Origin: a virus
Virus record (IMG/VR): IMGVR_UViG_3300012964_000034
Location: 1 to 33,528 of that record
Reading direction: 5' to 3' (one strand)
Length of the DNA: 33,528 nt
Of this stretch, positions 7,160 through 14,489 are shown piece after piece. Below the pieces are notes generated by a model that was given only the letters and a program-made list of their open reading frames with translations, made no database searches and was not told the DNA's origin. The position numbers and the translations under genes are program-made. Within the stretch, counting starts at the first letter, position 1, and every line of letters begins with the position of its first letter.

Positions 7160-7660
7160 ATGGCTGAAATTAATCCTAAGCATGAATTATTTATCAATGA
7201 GTATTTACAATCATTCAATGCTACAAAATCATATTTAAAAGTATATCCAAAATCAAGTGAACCCGCTGCCAGAAGGTCGGCTTCTGATCTCCTGACAAAT
7301 CCTGACATTAAGTCAGAAATAGAAGGACGAATAGATTTACTAAGGGAGCGCATCCCATCAGATATAATTCAACATTTAAAAAATTTAATATTTTTTAATC
7401 CTGCCGATCTTTTGGATGATGAAGGAAATATTGATCCAAAAAAATTTAAGGAAAATAAAATCCCAGGAATATTGTCTTCAATAACTGTTCAGGAAAATGA
7501 ATCAGAAAAAGGAAGCTCAAAAAAGATTTCATTTAAGCTTACTGACCAGAATAAAGCTATAGAATTAATGTCAAAGATTTTGAAGCTTTATGAAGACAAG
7601 ACAGAGCTTAATATAAATAAGCCGATCACAATCAACATGATCCCTGTAAAGCCTGAATAA
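7160..7660 (+). CDS. Terminase small subunit
   Basis: 166 residues. The N-terminal segment (ELFINEYLQSFNATKSYLKV, then AARRSASDLLTNPDI) is the helix-turn-helix pattern of the Terminase_2 small subunits, which recognise packaging-site DNA. The second half holds the oligomerisation region. Its TAA abuts the ATG of the large subunit, the usual arrangement. GGGGAGAG lies rather far upstream (about 15 bases), so initiation may depend on coupling with the preceding gene. Confidence 0.88.
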   Translation: MAEINPKHELFINEYLQSFNATKSYLKVYPKSSEPAARRSASDLLTNPDIKSEIEGRIDLLRERIPSDIIQHLKNLIFFNPADLLDDEGNIDPKKFKENKIPGILSSITVQENESEKGSSKKISFKLTDQNKAIELMSKILKLYEDKTELNINKPITINMIPVKPE

Positions 7661-8902
7661 ATGGATTTCCGATTTCCAGAAAAAGTTCAACCGCTATTTG
7701 ACCAAATCATACACCCTGAGTTACGTCTCCCTTATGCCGTCCTTGTCGGGGGGCGTGGTTCCGGAAAATCTGAATCAGTTGGTCGTTATTGCATAATCCG
7801 GGCCATGCAGTCACAGACTCTGATTCTCTGCGCTCGGGAATCTCAAAACTCTTTGACCGACTCAGTTCATGCGCTTTTATCAGACATAATCAAATCGCAT
7901 AATCTCGAACATATTTTTACGATTGAAAGAGATAAAATTTTCAACAAATTAAATGGATCAAAATTTATTTTCAAAGGGATGCGACAGGATGCCGGGCACT
8001 TGCGGTCTATGACAGGCGTGGACATTGTCTGGATCGAAGAGGCGCAATACATAGGCCGCGCTGGATTTACTAGCCTTGACGATACAATCAGGAAAGATGG
8101 TTCCCAGATCATCATGGTTTTAAACCCTCGTTATTCCGATGACCCAATTTATGCCGACTTTGTTTCCATCCCTCGAAATGACACACTCAAAATAAATATA
8201 AACATCATGGACAATAAATTCGCAACGGATGTTTCCCGCGCAAAGGCTCGGCGCATGATGGAAAATAATTATGATGAATACCTTCATGTTTATTGCGGAG
8301 AATTGAAAGAGGCCAGCGACGCTCTGATTTTCAAAGGTAAATACGAAGTCAGGGAATTTCCAGAGCCTCCTCGCGGAACTATTTTTTATCATGGCGCGGA
8401 TTGGGGATTTTCTCAAGACCCGAACGCGATTATCCGGGCATTCAAGGACGGTGAAAATCTCTGTGTCGATTATTCCGTTTTCGGATATCAAACAGAAATT
8501 GAAGAGCTCCCGAAATTATTTAATCAAATACCTGGGATCAAATATCATGAAGTCCGTGCCGACAATGCTAGACCTGAGACGATTAGTTTTATGCAGTCGA
8601 AAGGATTTAATGTTGTCCCTTGCGACAAAGGCAAAGGCAGCGTCGAGGATGGAATTGAGCGCCTTCGCGGATTCAATAAAATTGTCATTCATCCGCGCTG
8701 CGTTGATTTAATTGACGAGTTCAGGAATTATTCATACAAAATTGATCAGCATAGAATTGATCCAAAAACAGGCCGGGAGAAAATTACAACGGTAATTCGA
8801 GATGATTACAACCATGGAATCGACGCTCTCAGGTACGCGACAGAGGGGCTTGTACATGTTGACACCCTTTCAGAATTTGCCGAAGCGTTTAAAAATTATT
8901 GA
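7661..8902 (+). CDS. Terminase large subunit (ATPase/nuclease)
   Basis: 413 residues. ATPase motifs: Walker A GGRGSGKS (30-37) and Walker B DIVWIEEAQ (121-129). Nuclease domain begins at GADWGFSQDPN with Asp247, a second acidic site is in the DNARPET segment, and the late motif HGIDALRYATEG lies near the end. This is the PBSX/Terminase_3 architecture. It forms the motor that pumps DNA through the portal and cuts it. It directly follows the small subunit and precedes the portal by about 1.1 kb, a gap filled by a tRNA and an FkbM gene. Confidence 0.93.
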   Translation: MDFRFPEKVQPLFDQIIHPELRLPYAVLVGGRGSGKSESVGRYCIIRAMQSQTLILCARESQNSLTDSVHALLSDIIKSHNLEHIFTIERDKIFNKLNGSKFIFKGMRQDAGHLRSMTGVDIVWIEEAQYIGRAGFTSLDDTIRKDGSQIIMVLNPRYSDDPIYADFVSIPRNDTLKININIMDNKFATDVSRAKARRMMENNYDEYLHVYCGELKEASDALIFKGKYEVREFPEPPRGTIFYHGADWGFSQDPNAIIRAFKDGENLCVDYSVFGYQTEIEELPKLFNQIPGIKYHEVRADNARPETISFMQSKGFNVVPCDKGKGSVEDGIERLRGFNKIVIHPRCVDLIDEFRNYSYKIDQHRIDPKTGREKITTVIRDDYNHGIDALRYATEGLVHVDTLSEFAEAFKNY

Positions 8903-9065
8903 CAGGATACGGGGCTTTCAATATATTCGGCTCAGTTTTCTGTGTTTCCGGTTAAGCCTAAAAAATTAATTGAAAACAAAAAAGCGAAGATACTTACTTC
9001 CAAAAAACCAGTATCTTTACAGTTGGCCGCTTAAGGCTAAGCCCGGTAGCAATGCCGGGCAATAC
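8903..9065. other. Structured non-coding gap before the tRNA
   Basis: No gene seen. Two hairpins are visible: AAGATACT (8987-8994) pairing with AGTATCTT (9010-9017), inside a weaker AAGCG/CGCTT pairing, and GCCCGG (9041-9046) with CCGGGC (9055-9060). Neither is followed by a U-run. This may be a processing leader for the tRNA, a terminator remnant, or a decayed RNA gene. Confidence 0.35.
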
Positions 9066-9137
9066 ACCGCGTTAGAGCATTGGCAGCTTATCAGGCTCAT
9101 AACCTGATGGAAGGTGGTTCGATTCCATCACGCGGTA
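9066..9137 (+). tRNA. tRNA-Met (CAU anticodon)
   Basis: A full cloverleaf can be folded by eye: acceptor ACCGCGT with ACGCGGT, D-stem GAGC/GCTT with a GG-containing loop, anticodon stem TCAGG/CCTGA around CTCATAA, five-base variable loop, T-stem GGTGG/CCATC around TTCGATT, discriminator A. The 3' CCA is not encoded. The 5' pair A-T is normal for an elongator and not the C-A mismatch of initiator tRNA. A CAU anticodon could also be a tRNA-Ile2 whose C34 is modified to lysidine. Confidence 0.93.
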
Positions 9138-9148
9138 AACGAGGTACT

Positions 9149-9793
9149 ATGCACATCAAAGAAATGCACGGAATAAAAATGATTCAGGAGCATGACGCGA
9201 TATTCCAAGACGCGGAACGCACCGGGGGAGTATTCGAGCCTGTTTCGGTTGATTTTTGGTTGAAGCATTGTAAGCCGGGCCAGACCGCGCTCGATGTTGG
9301 AGCATATACCGGGCTTTTTACGTTTCTGGCAGCTAAGGCCGGATGCCATTCATACGGATTCGAACCAAACATGGCTGTCCGAGAACGCGCTCTCGAAAAC
9401 CTTGCCCTGAATAATCTTGACGCACAAATCATGCAGATTGCAATTTCAGACAAAAAAGGCGCACAAAACTTTTATTATTCTGTCCACGGGCTTTCCAGCG
9501 TTGGCAGTTTTACGCCGCATAATGACGCAAATTACTTTGTTTATGAAGTTGAAACAATGAGCCTTGATTACCATTTTATGCTTGATATGCCGATTTGTGC
9601 AATCAAAATTGATACAGAAGGATACGAAAAAGAAGTACTGATCGGAGCTGTAAACATTCTCAAAAAATGGAAACCGGCTTTGATCATCGAACTTAACACG
9701 ATGGAAGAAATCAAAGAGCATAGCGATTTTTTACGGCCTTTTGGGTATACGTATTTCGAGCGGGTTGATAATCGGAATTTGATTTGTGAGTAA
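9149..9793 (+). CDS. FkbM family methyltransferase
   Basis: 214 residues from the ATG at 9149, preceded by GAGGT; an earlier in-frame ATG would overlap the tRNA and is rejected. The SAM-binding motif I ALDVGAYTG lies at about 47-55, followed by GFEPN, AISDKKG, the SVGS segment and IKIDTEGYEKEVL, the characteristic order of FkbM domains. Such enzymes O-methylate sugars or small molecules. Placed between terminase and portal it is cargo rather than a virion gene. With the glycosyltransferase at 17425 it may modify a surface glycan or a virion glycan. The next start overlaps its end. Confidence 0.88.
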   Translation: MHIKEMHGIKMIQEHDAIFQDAERTGGVFEPVSVDFWLKHCKPGQTALDVGAYTGLFTFLAAKAGCHSYGFEPNMAVRERALENLALNNLDAQIMQIAISDKKGAQNFYYSVHGLSSVGSFTPHNDANYFVYEVETMSLDYHFMLDMPICAIKIDTEGYEKEVLIGAVNILKKWKPALIIELNTMEEIKEHSDFLRPFGYTYFERVDNRNLICE

Positions 9794-9986
9794 CGAGATG
9801 GGAAGTGTATGGACAGAATCAAAGCCTCATGATATAATATCAGATATCAACACAGCAGCTGAAAAAATGAAAAATTCTAAACGAAACCCATATTTCCCAT
9901 TCGGAAGTTATGATCAAAATAAAGACGTTGTTTATATGACGCAGGGAGAGTATAAACTTGCGAAGGAAATGGGGATAATTAAATAA
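9786..9986 (+). CDS. Small hypothetical protein upstream of portal
   Basis: 66 residues from a GTG overlapping the end of the FkbM gene, or 62 from the ATG at 9798. Its TAA overlaps the portal ATG (TAATG). It ends QGEYKLAKEMGIIK, a segment reminiscent of short phage proteins with a C-terminal helix. No family recognised. Coupling to the portal gene supports translation. Confidence 0.55.
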   Translation: MSNEMGSVWTESKPHDIISDINTAAEKMKNSKRNPYFPFGSYDQNKDVVYMTQGEYKLAKEMGIIK

Positions 9987-11404
9987 TGCTCTTCAAACGC
10001 AAACCAAAATCAAACGCCATCTCCATCCCAGAAATATCAGACATCGACAAAGCTTTAAATACGATCCAAAAAATTAACGGTATGTATAATGCCCAAATGG
10101 GAATAGGCGATTATCAGTCCGATCCAATCGAGTCCATGACCGTGATAGAAAATCCCATGTTCGGGACTTCCGCGCGTCTCATTAATCGTAACCTAGATTT
10201 AATGCAACGAATCATAGAGGGGCCAGTTAATGACTCCCTGAAAAATGGCTACGAAATCACGACAAATTTTGACGACATCGGGATTTCTGATTTGCTGAAT
10301 GAACATTGCGAGGATTTGAAATTTGAGGACGCTCTCAGACAATTCGGAATCAATACCAGGCTGTATTCAAAAGGCGGATTAATTTTTCCCGTACTCAGAG
10401 AATACGACGAATGCGAACCAAGCCAGCCATTAAATTTTTACAATCTCGAAAAAATTGAAGCTCTGAATGTGGTTTATGAGGAGCATATAACCTATACTGC
10501 ACAAAATTCAAATCCTCTTGTAAAAGATTACGGGAATATAAATAATCTCTGGCTCCTTGGGAAGCCGATTCACAAATCAAGATATTATTTACACGTCACA
10601 TCGTTTGACCCTTTTTTATATCGCGGAATTTCCATCCTTGACCGGGTGAAGCGTGCCGTGTACGGGATCAATATCGCGCAGTGGACTGTCACAGAATTAC
10701 TCAAACGATACCGAGTTTTGACATTTACCATGGACCCCAAAAATTTAATGCAGATGACAGTCGAACAGAAAAACAGTTCGACTTCTGTTCTTAACCTAAT
10801 AGCGAAATGGGCAACATCAAAGAGCGTAGTTCCTATTCCTGCCGGGGGTGAATTCTCGTATATTCAAAGCAGCCTGACCGATATTGACAAGGCGATTGAT
10901 ACGCTTTATGATTTTTTGGCCGCTGTGACAGAAATCCCTCAATCAAAAATCAGAGGATCCGCCCAGGGCGAACTCGCCAGCGCGGACGCGAATGAAAGGC
11001 AGTATCACGAAATGCTTGAATCAAAAATGCACAAGATGACATTCAAGCCAGCGATGCAATATTTATTCAAAATGATGATCCATGAACGTCGAGGAGAAAT
11101 TTTCAAGACGCTGTGGAAAAATAATATTGATCCCGATAGCGTTACAGTCGACATCAAGTTTAATCCTATTGCCAGCGTAAACCCCATGTCCGAGGCTCAG
11201 ATCAATTTGATTAAATCTCAAACGGATGCCACGGATATTCAAAGCGGTGTGAGAAGTGCGGATATGGCACGGAAAGAGCGATTCCCTGAAATGGCTCAGG
11301 AGGTTGTCCCGGAATCGGATTTTGATGCGCCTGAGCCAGTGCCGGATAATATTAACGCCATGGAAAAAATTCAGAGATTGAAGGCGAGCATCGGAATTAA
11401 TTAA
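9986..11404 (+). CDS. Portal protein (DUF1073-like)
   Basis: 472 residues, the normal size of a portal. The N-terminal part (NPMFGTSARLINRNLDLMQR), the central helices and the late segment GELASADANERQYHEMLES fit the DUF1073-type portal family of Mu-like and related phages. Twelve copies would form the vertex ring for DNA passage. It lies after terminase and before the Mu F-like gene, with a TAATG overlap at each end. Confidence 0.88.
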   Translation: MLFKRKPKSNAISIPEISDIDKALNTIQKINGMYNAQMGIGDYQSDPIESMTVIENPMFGTSARLINRNLDLMQRIIEGPVNDSLKNGYEITTNFDDIGISDLLNEHCEDLKFEDALRQFGINTRLYSKGGLIFPVLREYDECEPSQPLNFYNLEKIEALNVVYEEHITYTAQNSNPLVKDYGNINNLWLLGKPIHKSRYYLHVTSFDPFLYRGISILDRVKRAVYGINIAQWTVTELLKRYRVLTFTMDPKNLMQMTVEQKNSSTSVLNLIAKWATSKSVVPIPAGGEFSYIQSSLTDIDKAIDTLYDFLAAVTEIPQSKIRGSAQGELASADANERQYHEMLESKMHKMTFKPAMQYLFKMMIHERRGEIFKTLWKNNIDPDSVTVDIKFNPIASVNPMSEAQINLIKSQTDATDIQSGVRSADMARKERFPEMAQEVVPESDFDAPEPVPDNINAMEKIQRLKASIGIN

Positions 11405-12228
11405 TGATTAATGACCTCGAATCTCAATACACAAATCAGATTGAGATTTTAATCAATCAAATTAATAAAGCGTTCATTGCAGAGTTAAAAAAAACCATGT
11501 CCGAGGAGGGTGTGGACGATGCTATAATCAGGCAAGTCAAACTAAACGCATTCAAGGATATTTACGAAAAATTCAAAAAACTTTCGGATAAATTCAGGTC
11601 AGATTATTATTCAAATAAAGTCATAAAACAAATGGAGATCATTTTTGAAAACGCGGACAAGCGCGTTAAGAAAATGATTACAAAAACCTTCAAAGATTCA
11701 AAACGTGAAATTCCAGTATTGAAACTAAAAACACCATCCGAGGCTTTAAAAACTTCAGTGTCTGAAAATATTGACCTGATAAAAGGTATTGTAGACAAGC
11801 AGGTCACTGACTTGCAAGCGGCAGTTTTTAAATCTCTCCGGCGTGGATTTGATCCGGAAACAATCGAAACTGAAGTTTTGAAGCAGTGTGATAACGGACT
11901 TGAATACGCCAAGTTTGTTAGCCGGGATCAACTGGCAAAGGCTCATGCGGCAATCAATGAAGAACGCCAGCGATCCTCCGGGATAGACGGGTATATCTGG
12001 ATAGTCACGAATGACAGCAAGGCCAGAAAAAGTCATCGAGAACATCACAATAAGTTTTACACATGGGACAAACCACCGTTGATTAATTTTGCTCTGGATA
12101 ACCAGAAACGTGCGCCTGAGAATTTGCATCCAGGGGAAGACTACCAATGCAGATGTATAGGCTTGCCAGCGTTCAGTCCCGAGGATGCGGAAGTCCTGAG
12201 TAGTCGAATTAAGGCACGAACTTATTGA
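11404..12228 (+). CDS. Phage Mu F-like head morphogenesis protein
   Basis: 274 residues. The C-terminal part has the family pattern: RDQLAKAHAAINEERQR, then a DSKARKSHREHHNK segment, then HPGEDYQCRCIGLP, where the Cys, His and acidic residues are conserved in the Mu gpF/SPP1 gp7 domain. The protein is a minor head component associated with portal and DNA injection. The N-terminal 100 residues are charged and probably coiled. Its end converges on the reverse-strand gene at 12222. Confidence 0.85.
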   Translation: MINDLESQYTNQIEILINQINKAFIAELKKTMSEEGVDDAIIRQVKLNAFKDIYEKFKKLSDKFRSDYYSNKVIKQMEIIFENADKRVKKMITKTFKDSKREIPVLKLKTPSEALKTSVSENIDLIKGIVDKQVTDLQAAVFKSLRRGFDPETIETEVLKQCDNGLEYAKFVSRDQLAKAHAAINEERQRSSGIDGYIWIVTNDSKARKSHREHHNKFYTWDKPPLINFALDNQKRAPENLHPGEDYQCRCIGLPAFSPEDAEVLSSRIKARTY

Positions 12229-12407
12229 AGTCTTTCTTCACAAAATAATTGGAAAACTTTCAGGCTGATAAAAGCCTTGTATTTTGCGCCGTTCAGCATA
12301 AATTCGACATGTACGGCTTCCCCGGCACTGACCACTTTTAATTCAGTTCCTTCCGGGATCAGCTCACCGCCGGCGTCGTTGATTTGTGTTTTTGTGATTA
12401 CTATCAT
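12222..12407 (-). CDS. Small hypothetical protein, third gene of the reverse cluster
   Basis: 61 residues; AGGA precedes the ATG and the previous gene's TGA overlaps it. The sequence suggests a small beta-barrel (ITKTQINDAGGELIPEGTEL, VVSAGEAVHVEFMLNGAKYK), perhaps SH3-like. It is transcribed against the late operon and its end overlaps that of the Mu F-like gene by seven bases. Family not recognised. Confidence 0.65.
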   Translation of the reverse strand: MIVITKTQINDAGGELIPEGTELKVVSAGEAVHVEFMLNGAKYKAFISLKVFQLFCEERLQ

Positions 12408-12616
12408 TTACAGTGTCCTATTAATGTTATTATAACTCCTACAATTGTACCAAACCAGATTATTGCAAATCCACAGACTATTATTGGTGTTAAAATACTA
12501 AGATCAAACTTATCTTCTGCCCACGCGTTTACGAAAAAAATAGGGATAATCAAGACAATAACAAGTATCATCAACAACAATAAAGCCAAAATACTAAAAA
12601 TTATATTTTCAATCAT
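12404..12616 (-). CDS. Two-TM membrane protein of the reverse cluster
   Basis: 70 residues from the ATG at 12616, chosen because GGGAG lies upstream and the ATG overlaps the RHH gene's TGA; a start at 12634 would add six residues. Two strongly hydrophobic helices (ENIIFSILALLLLMILVIVL region and ILTPIIVCGFAIIWFG region) are separated by a short polar loop. Likely an inner membrane protein. A role in superinfection exclusion is possible from context but not shown. Confidence 0.65.
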   Translation of the reverse strand: MIENIIFSILALLLLMILVIVLIIPIFFVNAWAEDKFDLSILTPIIVCGFAIIWFGTIVGVIITLIGHCK

Positions 12617-12750
12617 TTCTGCAATTTCTCCCATTCACGATCAATCAGCATTTTAACCAAGCTGGAAAAACTGTGGCTATAAAATTTCATAAGATACTTT
12701 GCCCTTAAAATAGTTTCAGCGATTAAATAAACTGTTGTTTTTTTACTCAT
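12613..12750 (-). CDS. Ribbon-helix-helix (CopG-like) small regulator
   Basis: 45 residues: a short beta strand KKTTVYL, helix AETILRAKYLMKFY, turn, then a second helix FSSLVKMLIDREWEKLQ. This is the length and pattern of CopG/Arc-type DNA-binding proteins, which bind palindromes as dimers through the strand. The ATG lies only eight bases after a consensus -10 box, so the message is probably leaderless. It heads a three-gene reverse cluster and may control its own promoter, where an AAGT-N5-ACTT palindrome is seen. Confidence 0.72.
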   Translation of the reverse strand: MSKKTTVYLIAETILRAKYLMKFYSHSFSSLVKMLIDREWEKLQK

Positions 12751-12758
12751 GTATGGTA

Positions 12759-12787
12759 AAAGTATTTCACTTGTATTGCATTGTCAA
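12759..12787 (-). promoter_or_regulatory. Promoter for the reverse RHH cluster, with operator palindrome
   Basis: On the minus strand TTGACA (12787-12782) and TACTTT (12764-12759) are separated by 17 bases; the RHH start codon follows after eight bases. AAGT-ATTTC-ACTT (12760-12772) overlaps the -10 region and could be the RHH operator. On the other strand TTGTCA (12781-12786) with TAATAA 16 bases later may serve the downstream protease gene. Confidence 0.65.
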
Positions 12788-12833
12788 CACTTTTCCGCAT
12801 AATAATAAAAATCCGCTTGTTATCGTATCAACC

Positions 12834-13958
12834 GTGTCAATATGCCGCATATTGTTCAAACTCAATTCAAATATAAAAATTTCGGAATGGACGAAAACTC
12901 CAGAAGGATTCCTGAGAATCCCCGTTGTCGTTATCTCAGAGGAAGTTTTAGAATATCCAGAATTTGGGACTCAGGAATACGTTTCCGCTGATATTTACAG
13001 CCCTGAATTTTTAAAGCAGATCGAGGGGATGCCGTTCGTGCTGGAACACCCGACCGAAGCCGGAAGTCCTGTCGATGTAAATTCAGAAAATTATAAACGT
13101 TATATTAAAGGCGCATTATTCAACCCGGAGGCTCAACCGGATAAAAAACGAACCGTCGCCGAATTAATGGTCTACGACAAAGACACCGTTGAGGCTATCG
13201 AATCCGGGGACATCAACGAGCTTTCCGCAAAATATGATTCCGAGGACGTAAAAGAAAACGGTACTTTTGGCGGTAAAAAGTACAATGTGAAACAGACTAA
13301 TATGATACTGAACCACCTCGCCTTGACCGAGGCCGGGAGAGCTGGGGACAAGGTCAAGGTGTTAATTAGTAAACAAAATTCTATAAGGAGTAATACTATG
13401 GAAAAACCAGAAGAAGAAAAAGAAAAATCGAATGAACTTCCGCCTGAAAGCGAAGAGCATGAGGTTAAAGAGGAGTTGACTCTTGAAGGTCTGAGCCAGC
13501 AAATCAAGGCACTGACCGAGATTGTTACCGCGCTTGTCGACAGTAAGCCAGCGGCTGAAAAGGTCAATGAGGATACTGCCGGCGGAACAATAGACAAAGA
13601 CGAAATGATGAAAAAACAAAACTCATTGTCATTGACTGCCAAAGACGTGGAAAGCATAATTGCAGAAAACAATGAAATTATGCAAATGGGTAAAAGCGTT
13701 GTCGGAAACGATATTTACGCAATTTCTCAAAAGTGCAATTCCAGCGCGGACGCGATCATGCGGACAGTTCTCGTAAAATCAGGTGAATATACGGCTGATT
13801 CAGTCAAAAAACTCAATTCAATTGATTTGAAAGCTGAATATCGTTCTGTCACAAAATACGCCGCAAAACTGAATTCTGTAAAATCAAATTCTGTTTCAGA
13901 ATATCAGGAACAAAGTGGCAGTGATTTTTTTGCAGACGCAAAATTCATGGAGGTTTAA
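12834..13958 (+). CDS. DUF2213-type prohead protease fused to scaffold domain
   Basis: The open frame extends upstream to 12735, into the reverse RHH gene and its promoter; the likely start is GTG 12834 or TTG 12852, neither with an SD. The first 200 residues (SEWTKTPEGFLRIPVVV, MPFVLEHP, ELSAKYDSED, NHLALTEAGRAG) match the DUF2213 family of Mu-like head maturation proteases; His and Ser of these segments are candidate catalytic residues. The rest is acidic and coiled, as in scaffolds. It precedes the decoration and capsid genes, as expected. Confidence 0.78.
   Translation: MSICRILFKLNSNIKISEWTKTPEGFLRIPVVVISEEVLEYPEFGTQEYVSADIYSPEFLKQIEGMPFVLEHPTEAGSPVDVNSENYKRYIKGALFNPEAQPDKKRTVAELMVYDKDTVEAIESGDINELSAKYDSEDVKENGTFGGKKYNVKQTNMILNHLALTEAGRAGDKVKVLISKQNSIRSNTMEKPEEEKEKSNELPPESEEHEVKEELTLEGLSQQIKALTEIVTALVDSKPAAEKVNEDTAGGTIDKDEMMKKQNSLSLTAKDVESIIAENNEIMQMGKSVVGNDIYAISQKCNSSADAIMRTVLVKSGEYTADSVKKLNSIDLKAEYRSVTKYAAKLNSVKSNSVSEYQEQSGSDFFADAKFMEV
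13398..13958 (+). CDS. Nested in-frame scaffolding protein
   Basis: Inside the protease gene, an in-frame ATG at 13398 has AAGGAG seven bases upstream, the best SD of the region. The product would be 186 residues, beginning MEKPEEEKEKSNELP, acidic then coiled (GLSQQIKALTEIVTALV). Protease and scaffold encoded as nested genes is established for lambda C/Nu3 and several others; here it is inferred from the SD and domain boundary. Confidence 0.6.
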   Translation: MEKPEEEKEKSNELPPESEEHEVKEELTLEGLSQQIKALTEIVTALVDSKPAAEKVNEDTAGGTIDKDEMMKKQNSLSLTAKDVESIIAENNEIMQMGKSVVGNDIYAISQKCNSSADAIMRTVLVKSGEYTADSVKKLNSIDLKAEYRSVTKYAAKLNSVKSNSVSEYQEQSGSDFFADAKFMEV

Positions 13959-13961
13959 AAA

Positions 13962-14471
13962 ATGAGTGAAGTAAACACAAATCCATCGGTACTTTCGATT
14001 TTTCAAAAGTCCGATTTAAACGCCGGTATTTTCGGCCGTGTGGCTGCCGGGGCAAGAACAGAGAGACACGCACAATATCAAAATGTGTACTGGGGAACTT
14101 TTGCCGAATGGACAGCAAACGGTCTGATTCCTCCAACATATTCTACGACTGAGCTTCTTGGAGTTCAGGCAATTTCGAACGACGGAACACAGGCGAATAT
14201 TGCTCTGCAAATCGCGGGGGCTGGTTCTATCGGAACTGTCATGAAAGAGGGTTACGTTATTTGCCGAATGGATGTTGATAATAAGCCGGCGGTCGGTCAG
14301 GCTGTATCCGTAAACCTGAACACAGGGAAAATCGGTTATGTAACCGGGCTGACATCAGGCGGAGTTTTGAATATCGCTAAGGCTCTGGCTCGTGTCGTAG
14401 CCGTATATGATACGCATTGCGAGGTCGAGCTTGCTGGTAATACCGTACTTGCCTGTACTTACGTCGCATAA
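13962..14471 (+). CDS. Capsid decoration / structural cement-like protein
   Basis: 169 residues between scaffold and major capsid genes, with GGAGG seven bases before the ATG, implying high expression. The sequence is Gly, Ala and Val rich and beta-predicted (GKIGYVTGLTSGGVLNIAKA), and it contains the ARTERHAQYQNVYWG start found in cement proteins of this capsid type. Position and composition support a head decoration role. Confidence 0.7.
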   Translation: MSEVNTNPSVLSIFQKSDLNAGIFGRVAAGARTERHAQYQNVYWGTFAEWTANGLIPPTYSTTELLGVQAISNDGTQANIALQIAGAGSIGTVMKEGYVICRMDVDNKPAVGQAVSVNLNTGKIGYVTGLTSGGVLNIAKALARVVAVYDTHCEVELAGNTVLACTYVA

Positions 14472-14489
14472 AAAGGAGTATAAAACAAA

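Noticed and set aside
8981-9060. Second tRNA upstream of tRNA-Met
   Set aside because: Hairpins are present but no cloverleaf with acceptor and T arm can be built.
9080-9148. Longer start of the FkbM gene at 9080
   Set aside because: It would translate the anticodon and T arms of the tRNA; the ATG at 9149 has GAGGT upstream.
13172-13672. Minus-strand 166-codon frame inside the protease gene
   Set aside because: Antisense shadow of a well supported coding region; no start signals and a biased hydrophobic Ser-rich composition.
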